A stretch of 64,000 bases of DNA from Pogona vitticeps. Lineage: Eukaryota; Chordata; Lepidosauria; Squamata; Agamidae. Under the pieces are notes generated by a model. The model had not been told where the DNA came from, did not search any database, and worked only from the letters and a program-made list of their open reading frames with translations. Location of the stretch: positions 210,003,501 through 210,067,500 of the forward strand of contig NC_135786.1 of the NCBI RefSeq assembly GCF_051106095.1, in the 5' to 3' direction. The translations under genes and the position numbers were made by a program. This document shows positions 34,366-45,514 of the stretch, in pieces. Positions within the stretch are counted from its first letter, which is position 1. Each line of letters starts with the position of its first letter.

Positions 34366-34834
34366 AAGAACAAACTGAACTGTATTTAACTGTTAGCACT
34401 AGCCAGCTTCAATAGATATATGTGTCCTGGCATTGAGAGTAAAATCTTGTGTCTGCCAGCCACATATCTGTTAAAGATAAGGAGCATGTCAGTAAAAAGA
34501 GGTAGCAACTGAAATTCAGCAACAAAAACATGTCTTATTTTCTGTCTCATTCATAAATAATTTCTTTATTTATTTTTATTTTTTACTTTTTTTGTCTTAT
34601 ACATCTGCACGTTTTGGGAAGTTCTCACCAATAAATGAAGTAATCAAAAGTCCCACCCAGTCCTAAGCACAAAACATTTATGTGAGAAAAAAAGATTAAA
34701 TCCAATTGTATGCTTCATTTGCCACTGTGTTGTGTTCCGCCGAGTAGACAAAGTTGTGGCCAGTAAGTCACACACAGTACACTTGACCTGGGAGATTATT
34801 ATGGGCAGAAGAAAGGAAGTACATGTTTGTATCC
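34366..34834. other. No gene or clear repeat seen
   Basis: Unique-looking AT-rich sequence. Confidence 0.5.
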
Positions 34835-35285
34835 ACACAGGGCTTCATTAAACTGTGGAATTTGCTGCTCCAAGATGTGATGACAGTGCATGTTAACTCA
34901 GATGTATTTAAAAGGGGAATAGCCTATTTCATTTGCCCAAACTCCGGGAGGCATTGGAAGACAGGAGGGCCTGGCGTCCTCTGGTCCATGGGGTCAAGAA
35001 GAGTTGGACATGACTTAACGACTAAACAACAACAAAAGCCTAATTAAAGGATGATATGATTTCAGTAGCTGTTATTCATTATAGCAATACACTGCCTCCA
35101 GGTTCAGAGACATCATGCCGATACCATCTGCTGAAGAGCAACAGAAGGAGAGAACTATTGCCTCACATTCCATTTCTTGCCCTCCCAAGAAAAATCCTGT
35201 TAGCGGATAGTTTTCCTATGGGAAACAGGAATCTGGACTAGACAGGCCTTTGGTCTGATCTGGTGTGCTCTTCTTATACTCTTAG
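34835..35285 (+). mobile_element. CR1 LINE 3' end, interrupted by BovB piece
   Basis: 'CATTAAACTGTGGAATTTGC', 'CCAAGATGTGATGACAGTGC' and 'ATTTAAAAGGGGAATAGCC' begin it. After the insertion it resumes with 'CTGCCTCCAGGTTCAGAGAC', 'GGGAAACAGGAATCTGGACT', 'AGACAGGCCTTTGGTCTGAT' and ends 'GTGCTCTTCTTATACTCTTA'. This is a CR1 3' untranslated end of the 'CTGGACTAGA..GGCCTTTGGTCTGAT' subtype, different from the 'TTCTATGATTCTAT' subtype at 62.9 kb. Confidence 0.85.
34930..35036 (+). mobile_element. RTE-BovB LINE 3' end nested in CR1
   Basis: 'GGTCCATGGGGTCAAGAAGA' followed by 'GTTGGACATGACTTAACGAC' and 'TAAACAACAACAAA' is the BovB 3' terminus. 'AGCCTATTT' (34,921-34,929) and 'AGCCTAATT' (35,037-35,045) are a likely 9-bp target duplication with one change. 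The 107-bp insert is 5'-truncated and younger than the CR1 host copy. Confidence 0.85.
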
Positions 35286-36388
35286 AACTACACACTGCAA
35301 ATGCTTAGAAAAGCAGCATGTACCAACCATGAAATAGAGCTCCACAAGAATCAGTCTGAAAGTCTCCTTGAATCAAAGATTTGAAAGAAAAGGCTTAGCA
35401 AAACAGAGCAGCAGGGGCAATGGAAGTAGTCAAGAAGGTGTCTTGAAAGCCCTGAAATAGGATTGCAGAAAAATGTTACCTAGGGAGCATGACTGCCCTG
35501 AAAGATTAATAGGGAGTTTTAGGAGTGTCATCATATACATCAGTCTGGTTTCCAGGCAAGCAGGAGCTTCAAATGAAGGGAAAAGAAAACAGGTGACATT
35601 ATATTCCACGTATGTCCTAAAACACTTAAGGTTTTCTTTGCCACCATCACAACAATAATCCTTTCCCACAGTTATCACAACATGAAGCTCCTCTTTGTGC
35701 TGCTGCTAAGAAGAGCTGTGCAAGCTGTGTATCCCCCATAATTTTTGTCATATGTTTATCTCTATACAGAGTATGAACAATACCACTATGTGCTCCAACT
35801 TGGAAACAACCCACATTGATTTTGTGCCATTAATTTTTCCAGATGTACAACTCCTCAAATCTATTGCATAGTTTTGAATTTCTGCTAAAATTATTTTTGC
35901 TATGCAGTAGAAGTACGAAGATCCACAGAGGATAATGGCTACAATTTCCCCAGAGTCCACCCCTTTCACATTAACTGGCATGTAAGGTCTCAATAACTCA
36001 ACTCTGATACATTTGTAGGATAAAGAATGAAAAACGTTTCATCATTTACAGTTGTGAACCAATGAACAGTAAAGAAACAACTAACTGGAAAGAGAGAGGA
36101 AAAGAAGCACTCAGCAGAGAGGCCGGGCTCTTTCTGAATTCAGAGGCAGAAGGAACTATGGGTTAGTGCTGGGTAGATTAACAGTCACCCAAGCCCAGAA
36201 AGGCCACTCCCAGCCACATCTAAAGGCAGTATGTGAGGTTGTAAAAACCCCAGCAGGAAGATGGGTACTAGCCATGGTGGCCTAGAAAATTTTGAGAACT
36301 GTTTTCTGACAAAGCTTTTCTGAGGATGTCATCTTAGTTCAGAAAAGCCTTTCATGAGGAGGTACTCCTATTTTTATTTTCCTATGTA
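35286..36388. other. No gene or clear repeat seen
   Basis: Unique-looking sequence. Open frames at 35,430-35,678 and 35,748-35,993 lack known domains. Confidence 0.5.
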
Positions 36389-36813
36389 CAATGGTGCCTC
36401 GCAAGACAAATGCCTCATGGGACAAAAAACTCACAAGACAAATGGTTTTGACAATGGGGCTGATGACTCGCAAGACAAATGTTCCTATGTCCATGCTTCG
36501 AAGAAGAATGCTTTCCATTTTTTGTTTCTGCCTCATGTTTGCTGATTTTTAAATGTTTTTCTATGATGTTTAAAAAGTTAAAGTTTTTTGACTGAAATTT
36601 TTTAAAGCATCTGCACAATATGTATGGCTTTAAAGAGCACTTAATAAACCCTTTGTAAACCACATTTGACTTTGTTCTGACTTTTTTGCCCATAGGAACG
36701 CATTAATTAGATTTCAATGCATTTCTATGGGGAAACTCTTTTCACAAGACAAATTTTTCACAAGACAACATTAACCATGGAATGAATTAAATTCATCTTG
36801 CGAGGCACCACTG
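36389..36813. mobile_element. Tc1/mariner (Tigger-like) MITE, TA target duplication
   Basis: Ends 'CAATGGTGCCTCGCAAGACA' and (reverse-complemented) 'CAGTGGTGCCTCGCAAGATG' with TA on both sides (36,387-36,388; 36,814-36,815). The subterminal 'CACAAGACAAATTTTTCACA' motif recalls the 8,760-9,054 element, but the 425-bp copy is longer and more diverged, with an AT-rich centre. It encodes no transposase. Confidence 0.85.
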
Positions 36814-36815
36814 TA

Positions 36816-37324
36816 TCTTAATTTGAGAAATGTGAGCCTGCTGTATTCTTTTAGCTGTCAATTCATTTTACTGTTATGGTTTTGTGGTATAATTTGGCAT
36901 TTTCTATATTTTTCTAAATATTACTGACACAAATTGCATTATTTATACCAGACGGTCACCCTGAAAACTATTAGATGAAGAGTGGTATACAAATTCTTTC
37001 AATACATAAATAATGAAACCCAGAGACAAAATGGTGATATGGGTAAAGAAAAACTGAAGGATGTTGGTTGCAACCGAAACTCTTGTAATGGCATGCAAAA
37101 CAACTTCCATCACCTGCTACATTCCATTACTGCAGTGGGGAAAATTAGTTAACAAGCCCTTTAAGAGCAGCGCACATTATTTAGAAAACAGGTCTTTCAT
37201 CTTTTACACAGAGACATTTCACAGACAATGAAGTTGCTCCACATCATGATTATTACTAATTGAAAAGCTTCTCAATATCCCACCATGACCATTTGAAACA
37301 TAGCCAGTGATGTATTAAAGTTTT
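36816..37324. other. No gene; possible retroposon tail near 36,950-37,015
   Basis: 'GGTATACAAATTCTTTCAAT' followed by ACATAAATAAT may be a degraded LINE/SINE 3' end. Nothing else is recognised. Confidence 0.35.
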
Positions 37325-37505
37325 AGAGATACAGTGGATATCTTCCAGATTGCTCTGAGGTATGAAACCCACTGGCTAGCCTCGGGCCAGTAATTTTCTC
37401 TCTCAGCCTGACCTACTTCACCAAAGGTGAGAACTCTTTATCCCACCTTGAAATCAGTGGAGGAAAGATGAGAGTTAAAGGTAGCAAATCCATAAAATAA
37501 TCAAT
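37325..37505 (+). mobile_element. tRNA-derived SINE, degraded
   Basis: 'CACTGGCTAGCCTCGGGCCA' and 'GTAATTTTCTCTCTCAGCCT' + 'GACCTACTTCACCAAAGG' match the body of a common amniote SINE ('GACCTTGGGCCAGTCAC..TCTCTCAGCCTAACCTACC'). A relative is at 54,125-54,365. Confidence 0.6.
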
Positions 37506-38621
37506 AAACAGATTTTGCATGGCACATTCATCTGAATGCTGGCTGGCTTAAGACTTTTGCTTAAGATTTCAAGTGCAATTTTTTTGTGGGTAAAGCCTAT
37601 TATAACATTAGTGACCTCTACTCAACTCAGTTGTTAGTCTAGAATGAAATCCCTACAAATTTCTGCCTCAGGTTATCCACCCTATTTCTCTTTCTCTTTC
37701 TTTCTCTCTCCCTCTCTCTCCAATTCAACAATGCTGACAGATCATAAAGAAGCCACCAGGGCAGACGGTGTTATAATGCAACAGCATGTCTAATGCAATT
37801 ACTCTCTTGCTTCTTCATTTTGCATTTTATAGGAAGAAGTGACTAAATCCAGACTTGAGGACTATAACAACCTGTCCATTATTCTCTTGTATGAACTTCA
37901 GAAGAAAAGTCAAATATGGGCCTGTCATCATTATTCCACAAAGGAATTAAACTGCATATTTTTATGACATAAAGGCTAAGCTCATCTTGAAGAAAATCAG
38001 CCATATGAGGACAACTACACAAGCAGCTCTCTCTTGGCAAGCTGCCTTTTGTGTGATCAGTTGTGTCCCTGAACATGTGCCCAAGAACAAACCACATGTG
38101 TCGTTGTCCTTCCCCTTCATTTCACCAACTGGATTCTGGCCACTGTATATAGCCTATAGAGTCATATTTGGAATTATGAGGGCACATAGACACTGAATTT
38201 GATTTCACCAGGCTGAAGCAGATGTGAGAAGGAATCCACACATATTTCATATCTGGGCCTGTCCCATTCTTGGGACTTGCAGAGAATCACTGTTTTTACA
38301 TAATAAAAATGTGACACCACATGGGGGAAAATCCCAGAAGCTGACTCCTTTTTTCATCAGTTCACCACTTCTCACCCAAACACACAACAAGTGTGAATGG
38401 TCATGAGCAGAAGAGGGTATCCTGTAGACCATCTTGACCACTGCCATTGGTGTCATCAGCATCCAGGCTGCCCTTTGCTATGTAAAGCTTGGCATCCTTT
38501 TTCTTGCTGGAAAGGTGGGAACTATATTGTGCAGCAATATTGGTCCATTTCTTTTTTTCAATCTTGGGTAGAGAAGCACAATATACTGCATTCATAAATC
38601 AGAGGGTTTTTTTAAGAATAG
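37506..38621. other. No gene seen; (CT)-rich patch 37,685-37,722
   Basis: Short open frames around 37,879-38,597 on both strands have no recognised domain. Confidence 0.45.
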
Positions 38622-38697
38622 AATTTTATTTATATCCTGTCTTTCTCCCAATAGCTGTAACCTAAGACAGCGTACAATATAATTAAAAGAAACAAGT
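38622..38697 (-). mobile_element. LINE/SINE 3' end
   Basis: 'TTTATTTATATCCTGTCTTT', 'CTCCCAATAGCTG' and 'GACAGCGTACAATATAATTA' is the reverse complement of a retroposon 3' end of L2 type, a common amniote form. Confidence 0.6.
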
Positions 38698-38698
38698 A

Positions 38699-38905
38699 CA
38701 GTGGTGCCTCACATAGCGAGGTTAATCGATTCTGGATTAACCTTTGCTATGTGAAAATTTCGCTAAGTGGAAAGTAAAAAGCTATTCCAAATCGGCTGAA
38801 AACTCACAGTTTAGCGAAGTTTCCTGGGTGCGGCAGCCATTTTTGCAGCCTCGGTAAGCGAGGGGAGGGCGCGAAAACGCTGCGCGTGGCCATTTTATAA
38901 CTTTG
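38699..38905. mobile_element. Tigger-like MITE, left half only
   Basis: 'CAGTGGTGCCTCACATAGCG' with a TA before it starts a third CAGTGG-ended family. The subterminal part has 'GCTATGTGAAAATTTCGCTA', and a GC-rich interior follows (38,820-38,900). No matching right end is seen before the sequence changes character near 38,905, so it is truncated. Confidence 0.75.
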
Positions 38906-39852
38906 GTTCTGTCAGCTCCAGTCTACAGTCTATTAATTGACTTCCAATTAGCCCAGTTCTCTGTGTGGTGAAGGACTACACATTACTGGGATTCCATCCA
39001 TTTTAAGAAGTGGATAGTTTTCTCTTTCCACTTTATAGCCCTGGCATTGTTCCTTCAAGATTCATAGAAGTGCTGAAAAAACTTGATCTTAATTTGGGAT
39101 GGGCAGATGGCAGTCAGGGAGTGTGTATTTGATGTAGATGTGTTGAGTCTTTCAGTATTAGCTGCCACCTCTCTCCATATGTCATTGGGCACTATGCTTC
39201 CTAGATAACTGATTTTATTAGTAGGGGTTGGCTTCAGGCATTCAGTAATGCTTCTAACAGCTTTCACTGCTACATCTACTTGTTTTACTGAACTATATCA
39301 GACCAGACTGGTGCATTCATCTGTGGAGCAACACTGGGTCGGATTGTAGTGAATGCTCCAACTGGTTCTCAATAGCTTCTGAAGAATATGGGCTCAGCAC
39401 TGTATTATCACAAGCCATGCCAAGATGTATAATTTTCCAGTTCTCCAAGATCCTGTGGAGCTAAGGTTGTTTGATGGCAATATCTCCACAGTCTTTGCTC
39501 CAATAAGGCATTATGAAAGTGCAAAAGTTTAACGTTGTTCATTTGAGATTAATTTAGTCTTCTGGAGCTCAACAGGAAGCAATGATGATAAGGCTCCAAG
39601 ATGATTACAGGATTTTTTGTAGCATTTTCACACTTTATCCCACAGGGGGGAAAAATACTGCAGGATACCTGACAAGCTCTTACCAGCTTCTTGGACATAT
39701 ATAATGATAATAATTAGAAATTGTTGCATTTTCTATGGCATTACCCTAACAAAGATCCATAGTGCAGTCAATGTTAGACGTATTCATGCTTTGTAACATT
39801 CCTTATATAGCCTGCCCGTTCTCTAATCATAAATACTATCAGATTTGTTTTT
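38906..39852. other. Unassigned; possible old LINE-like piece 38,935-39,560
   Basis: The minus strand near 39,055-39,267 contains 'KISYLGSIVPNDIWREVAAN', reminiscent of the 'YLGS' block of LINE reverse transcriptases, and another frame near 39,300-39,420 reads 'LSPYSSEAIENQLEHSLQ'. No family can be named. Confidence 0.3.
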
Positions 39853-40075
39853 GTCCTATGTCATCAAGTCACTTCTGACTTAGGGTGACCCTATGAATGA
39901 GCCATCTCCAAAATGTCTTTTCCTCAACAGCCCTATTTGGTCTTCCTCTTTTCCTGCTGCCTCCCACCTTTCCCAGCATCACTATCTTTTTTCAGAGAAT
40001 TCTGATTTCTCATGATGTGCCCAAGTAGGACAGCTTCAGCTTCAACATTTTTGCTTCCAGAGCTACTATCATATT
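39853..40075 (-). mobile_element. RTE/BovB-type LINE C-terminal and 3' end fragment
   Basis: The minus strand encodes 'GHIMRNQNSLKK' and a Lys/Arg/Gly-rich block with a broken frame, then 'FWRWLIHRVT', ending in a tail of the form 'GTCAGAAGTGACTTGATGAC'. These are the last blocks of RTE-BovB-type reverse transcriptases. The tail matches the tails of the SINEs at 5.1, 8.4, 31.0 and 52.0 kb. Confidence 0.75.
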
Positions 40076-40248
40076 AGTTAGCACTAAATCCTCAGGAGAC
40101 AAGCAATATGATAAACACCAAAAATAAATTCACTCAGAGCTCAAATCTCTCCTGCAATAACACAGGCTAAAACAGATGGAAAGTAACTGAATTTGAACCT
40201 AGGAAGCATATGACTGGGAAATTCTGGGAACTGTAGTATAAAAGAATA

Positions 40249-40318
40249 TCTATATCTAAATATATAGCTACATATCTATATCTATATCTATATCTATATC
40301 TATATATCTATATATATC
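40249..40318. repeat. (TATATC)n microsatellite
   Basis: About 70 bp of imperfect TATATC and TATC units. Confidence 0.9.
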
Positions 40319-40347
40319 TGATCAGCAAGCATATGTTGACATGTATA

Positions 40348-40862
40348 CAGTGGGGTCTTGACTTGAGAACTTAATCTGTATTGGAAGGCGGTTCTCAAGT
40401 CAAAAAGTTCTCAGGTCAAATCTGCATTTCCCATAGGAATGCATTGAAAACCATTTGATCCGTATCTGCTCTTTTCCGTCCATAGAAACTAATGGGAAGC
40501 TGCTATTCTGCCTTCGACCACTAGAGGGGGATATTTTGTTTCTTTTTTTCTTAGGTCAAGAAAGGTTCAGGGAAGGCAGGGAAAATACAGTCCAGGCAGT
40601 ACAGTACCAGGCAGTCCGAAGACTGTCTCCCAATCCACTCTCTAAACGCTGGGAGGAGTGAGGAAGCAGAGAGGCACCCTTTTCACTGGCCAACAGTTAA
40701 CTGAAAGTTCACATTTTGCACTTTCCCTGCCTCCCACGTGGTTTTTTTTTCAGTTCTTAACTCAAATCTAAGTATGTAAGTCAAGTCAATATTTTCCTAT
40801 GAAAGTGGTTCTTAAGTCAAAATGTTCTTAACTCAAGCCGTTCTTAAGTCAAGACCCCACTG
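40348..40862. mobile_element. Tc1/mariner-type MITE, TA target duplication
   Basis: Terminal inverted repeats 'CAGTGGGGTCTTGACTTGAG' and (reverse-complemented) 'CAGTGGGGTCTTGACTTAAG' with TA on both sides (40,346-40,347; 40,863-40,864). Inner 'TTCTCAAGTCAAAAAGTTCT' and 'GTTCTTAAGTCAAAATGTTC' are also repeated. At 515 bp it is too short for a transposase and shows no such frame. It is a separate family from the 'GGTGCCTCGC' elements. Confidence 0.9.
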
Positions 40863-40864
40863 TA

Positions 40865-41282
40865 TGGGATAAATTGGATTACAGAATACAACACAAAATG
40901 TACTAGCAAATGTTTATTCAAATATTGGGGAAACTACTCCCTTGGTTATGAACCAGCTTTTCTTCCCCCAAGAAAGAAATCAAGAACTGAAATCTAATTT
41001 TACAGCCTTAGGCATCAGACTTTTCCAACCTGCTAGTGCCCTCCACATATGCTGGACTATAGTTCCATCATCCCTGTGCTGCTCAGACTCCAGCTTCAAT
41101 CCACCCATCAATTGAACTCAGTGCATCAGTTTGCTATCTGGAAACCCCACATTAAATGGAGTGGGATAGAGATAACAACTGAGGGGCAGGAAGAAAGCTG
41201 CTCCAAGAACATTTCTGCATACTCCCTGGCCTTCTTGCCCTCTGACCTGTTCCTGAAAAAAAAAATTCAAGACAAAAGGGAA
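40865..41282. other. No gene; includes hAT MITE fragment
   Basis: Apart from the fragment at 41,018-41,078 nothing is recognised. Confidence 0.5.
41018..41078. mobile_element. hAT-type MITE arm
   Basis: 'CTTTTCCAACCTGCTAGTGC', 'CCTCCACATATGCTGGACTA', 'TAGTTCCATCATCCCTG' is one arm of the palindromic MITE superfamily. Confidence 0.6.
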
Positions 41283-41440
41283 ATGTATTCTCGAAAACTT
41301 TCACTGTCAGGTTTCTTGGGCTGTTAGGTCATGTTGTGGAGATTTTTCTTCCTAGCGTTTCACCAGTCTTTGTGGTCAGCATCTTCAGTCCTGACTCCTG
41401 TCCTCTGAAGATGCCGGCCACAGAGACTGGGAAATGTTAG
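41283..41440. mobile_element. Second Penelope-like inverted-repeat element, truncated
   Basis: It starts 'ATGTATTCTCGAAAACTTTC' like the 15,288 copy. The left arm has 'TTTCTTCCTAGCGTTTCACC' and 'GGTCAGCATCTTCAG', and the right arm has 'GAAGATGCCGGCCACAGAGA', then 'CTGGGAAATGTTAG', where it stops. The right arm is cut short. The 'CTGAAGA' and 'GAAA' boxes are again present. Confidence 0.65.
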
Positions 41441-42675
41441 TAATAGAAATTGCCCTCATCTAATACTCTCAGAGTTCGCCCACTACTGAACGAAGCAATC
41501 TTATGGAAGGAAGGAAGGCAACATTTGGCCAAGGGTTCACTGCATCCAGAGTCTTTCTGGGCTTGCACTGAAAAAAATAGGAGACGGGAAGGTGGGAGGA
41601 ACAGTCCTAAATACACCCGTCGCAAGACTGATACATTTTCCCTCTCTTGTTGTGGGGATGTAATCCAATCTTATCATTTCTTGAAGACTTCAAAATGAGT
41701 GAGTAATAAAGGAACGTAATTAGTGTCCAGGCACCCAATGAAGAAAGTGACCTTGTGCACTTCTACTTATAAATCACTTTTCTTTACTTATCTCGTAAGG
41801 CAAAAATGGCCAAGAGTCCCCAATTTCCAGTGGGGGTGGTGTCCCTCTGTAATTTCTTCTGTCAGTAGCAATTGTTGGAGGTGGGAATTGCTGTGAACAA
41901 CAGGGCAGAAAAACACCCACATCCTCATCTGAAATCAAGCGGTTGCTTACAGATGTAAATAATCTGGAAAATGCCCAGACATTTCTTAACACTATACAGG
42001 GTTGAATAATACAATTCCCATCAAGTTTTAATTGTTTTTATTCTCTCAAGAAGGAATACTAGCCTTAGCTTAGTTCATGATTATAATCTTTGCTATCCAG
42101 GTGAAGCAAACCGAGGCCCATTCATATTCCAATTATGGAGTTTATTACCTCTGGCAGTACAATCTCTCTAGGTGTAGCAAGAGATATTTCTTGGGAGATT
42201 ACAGTTGTTTATGAGGGGCAGTCTTCAAAATTAATGGCTACTAAGGTAGCTGGGAAACTAAAGCACTGCAGGTATGTAAACTTTGAAATAACATAATTTT
42301 TGTGAAATTAGTTTATGTACTGGCCAATTCTCAGTTTTGCACACAAAAAAGCAATGTGGTTTCTGCCCCGTTGGGATGAATGTATAGTGTCACTCATCTC
42401 ATGTGACATGAAACAACTAAAGTCAGTAGCAATACCATTTTTGGAAATGAGGAATATTTAAATAGGCAGTATAAAGGAAGAAGAGAAGTGACAACACTGC
42501 AGTTGAATGGAGATGCTAATAAAGAAATCAAAAGGATATGAATAAAGTAGCAGAAGCTGCAGGAGTGAAAAATTGACTTATCTCATTTATGTTGCTAGAG
42601 AAAAATGTGCTTTAAAACATGTACAGTGAGAGACACTTGAGAGGAAGCTATGAGACATTTTAGTTTATACAGCTT
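41441..42675. other. No gene or clear repeat seen
   Basis: Open frames at 41,437-41,698 on both strands lack known domains. Confidence 0.45.
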
Positions 42676-42780
42676 GCCTCAACTGGTGACTCTTTAGATG
42701 TTTTTGGACTACAGTTCCCCGACCATGATCCATTGAGTTCATGAGAGTTGTAGTCGAACAGTAATAGGAGGAGCCTGGTT
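42676..42780. mobile_element. hAT-type MITE copy, degraded
   Basis: 'GATGTTTTTGGACTACAGTT' and 'GAGAGTTGTAGTCGAACAGT' are the two inverted arms. Outer ends are partly lost. Confidence 0.6.
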
Positions 42781-44419
42781 TATACTGTAGCATTATTGGT
42801 TCACAATATACTAAGAACACTCATGTTTACCTATATTAGGCATCCACAAGTTCCCTTAACATAGGGACAAACCAGACAAAATACCAGTTAGAAACGGATA
42901 GCATGTTATCCTTCAAGGAATTCATTTCCTTCAAAGCTCTGTGCTTCAGCACTCAGACTTGCAAATGCAACCTTTTGTTTAGCTCCAATCACCAATTACA
43001 AAGTTAATTTGCAACAGGAGACCAGGTCAGTAGCATGTGTCTGCTGCCTGTTCTTGCACATGAATCTTTGTCATATATAGCAGACAAAGACTGTGGCGCG
43101 GGGAGTTTTGCTTTATATGCATTCTGATGTTTTTTTAACAAGGAGCTATTAGCTGCCACTTCTGCAAAACATGGACTACAATCCACAAAAGCTTATGGTA
43201 AATAAAACTTGGTTGTTCGTGTCATAAAACTCTTTGTAACTTTTATAACAAGCCATAGACCGACATGTCCCTTCCTCTGGAAAATGGATTCATTCAAGGC
43301 CCTTTTAATCACTCACATTTTGATGAAAGTGCCCCATCTCCAGATATAGGCTTCTGAGAACCTCAGAATATTTAACTGGTGAAAGTCACCTCAGAAACAC
43401 ACGGTCTATTTATTCAGAAGCTAGCTTGAAGTTTACCTTTACGCACCATTGAAAAAGATTAGTCATAGCAGAAAGGGGAATGTGTTTGCCTTTACTCCTT
43501 ATGAAAGGCCATTAAATGTTTTAAAAGTCCAATAAACAGCTATGCATGACATTGGCTCAGCTTAAATCAAACTCTTTATCCCTTTCAGTTCTGTGCGTTG
43601 AGATGACAGAGCTAGAAACAAACAGTAAGAAAAGGAAAGACAATATGCCCAGCATATTGTAGTGGTGAACATTTTTAAGAAAGTATTTGTACTCAATCAA
43701 GTTAGGTAATGATGCAAAAAATTGCTCCATAAATCAATCAGCCCTCTATATTGTTTCTTTAAAGATACAATATAGTTGTGATATCATTTCAGTCAAATTG
43801 GCAAGACTTCTCAAATTTGATACCTCTCTCTAGATTTTTTCAGCAGGACTCAGCATTTTAGAAACAAAAGGAACTGGCCTGAGGGAAAAGACCACATAGA
43901 TATATACTGTCAGGATGTTTTAGATGAAACAGCAACATTGCAGTACATTAGTCATCAAGGCAAGACATCTATATAGGCCTGTAATGCTTGAAGAAAAACT
44001 GCCCTTTACTGCCCCTTGAGAGGCTAGTAAGTCTTGAATGAACACAAATTGAACAAAATTGGACTAAGTCTTCCACTCCTTAAACACAGATGGGGAGGGA
44101 GAACTGGGAGACGTGGTTAAATAATTGTTGTGATACATTGTCTGCCAAAGTCTTCTTTCTGAGTTAGGCCTCAGCAATCCTTAGGGAGAGCCAGTCAGAT
44201 CTTTCCTCAAATGCTAGTCTGACGGGTTGTGGGAGGACTCTGTCAAAGCATTGCTAACTGCTGATCGTTTTGAAAAAGAGAAGATTAGGAGTCCTTTCTC
44301 TGGATCACAAGTCAGAGGTGACTCACTCCCTGAACCACACTAAGATGGCTGAACACTGAGCCTGCCGCTGTTCTAAATACAACCCCATGTAAAAACATTT
44401 ACCTGGCCTAGAATCTAGA
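42781..44419. other. No gene seen; one dispersed-repeat scrap
   Basis: Contains the fragment at 43,168-43,242 only. The rest is unique-looking AT-rich sequence. Confidence 0.5.
43168..43242 (-). mobile_element. Dispersed repeat 'GTGGCACCTTAAAGAC' family, reverse orientation
   Basis: 'ACTACAATCCACAAAAGCTT', 'ATGGTAAATAAAACTTGG' and 'GTCATAAAACTCTTTGT' match the reverse complement of this family. Confidence 0.55.
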
Positions 44420-44478
44420 CTAGCCTTTACCAAACCGGTGCCCTTCGAATGTGTTGGGTGTTCTGATAGTGGCAGCAA
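44420..44478. mobile_element. hAT-type MITE arm
   Basis: 'GACTAGCCTTTACCAAACCG', 'GTGCCCTTCGAATGTGTTGG' is one degraded arm. Confidence 0.4.
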
Positions 44479-44915
44479 GGAGACTACATCAGAAAAGGTC
44501 ATATGGGGATTCCATTGTTCTTAGAGTTTGGGAGCAATTAGCCCTTTGTGCAGTGAACATCCATTGTGCTACCTAATTAACAAGCCAGAATACAAGCATA
44601 AAACAGCATTGCCTAGCAATTAAGCAGGATTGGAAAGAAATGTCTACTTCATGTATGAATTAAGAGTTAGGAGTTCTCTTTCCTTATTCGGTAGCTGTGC
44701 TTCTCTGTGTCTTTTCTGTGTCTTCAGAATGTAGTAAAGTTCTGTCACACCTTCAGTGTGGATGGTCACACAAGAAGTGCTTGTTAGCATGTGGATGCTC
44801 CAGTGCACCTCATTTGCATACAGCATGGGAGCTGAAATACAAAACATCTGGAGGGCATCAGGTTGGGCAAGGCAAATTTTGATCTTCCTCCCCTGCCCAC
44901 CACTGTCCTCTAGAT

Positions 44916-45051
44916 CCGTGGTCCCCAACCTTGGGCCTCCAGATGTTCTTGGACTACAACTCCCAGAAGCCTTCACCACCACCTCTGCCAGCCAGGATTT
45001 CTGGGAGTTGAAGTCCAAGAACATCTGGAGGCCCAAGGTTGGGGACCACTG
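44916..45051. mobile_element. Complete palindromic hAT-type MITE with 8-bp target duplication
   Basis: A 136-bp near-perfect foldback: the left arm 'GTGGTCCCCAACCTTGGGCC', 'TCCAGATGTTCTTGGACTAC' is mirrored by the right arm to 'GGTTGGGGACCACTG'. Flanks are 'CTCTAGAT' at 44,908-44,915 and 45,052-45,059, a perfect 8-bp duplication as made by hAT transposases. No coding capacity. It is the reference copy for about ten degraded relatives in the window. Confidence 0.92.
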
Positions 45052-45059
45052 CTCTAGAT

Positions 45060-45424
45060 TATTTTCAGTTTCTTCAAATAGGACGTCTTTAATTATGGCA
45101 TCCAAGACTAGGCAATGCTCCAAATTAGAGCTCTGGCCCAATTAAAGAAATTCTAATTGATCAATCACATGATCAATGGATCAATTGACTCTGCATAAAG
45201 GCCTGTATGATTAAAGGAAACCTCAGAGGACAAGCCCTGTTGGAATCAGTACGACAATTCTGAGTATACGTGTCGAGGATGATGCTATTGAATAAGAAAG
45301 AATTTTTTGAAGTGATTGTGCATCTGTGTGATAGAGAGAAAGAAAAGCAGCAAGCACTGTCTCGGAAGATGCATTTGCTCCCCAAGCCCGGAAATAATGA
45401 CGCAGACAACTGACTTGGGTTTTA
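45060..45424. other. No gene or clear repeat seen
   Basis: Host flank between the MITE and the large element. Confidence 0.5.
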
Positions 45425-45514
45425 AATTATGGGCCACACTTTATTAACGTTGATTAATTTTCTAACCAGTAAAAGAACCAGTAAAAAGAACCAGTTCCAA
45501 ACTTGAGGGGGCCT

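Noticed and set aside
44644-45145. 165-codon minus and 129-codon plus frames
   Set aside because: Both cross the palindromic MITE at 44,916-45,051, whose symmetry opens frames on both strands. No domain.
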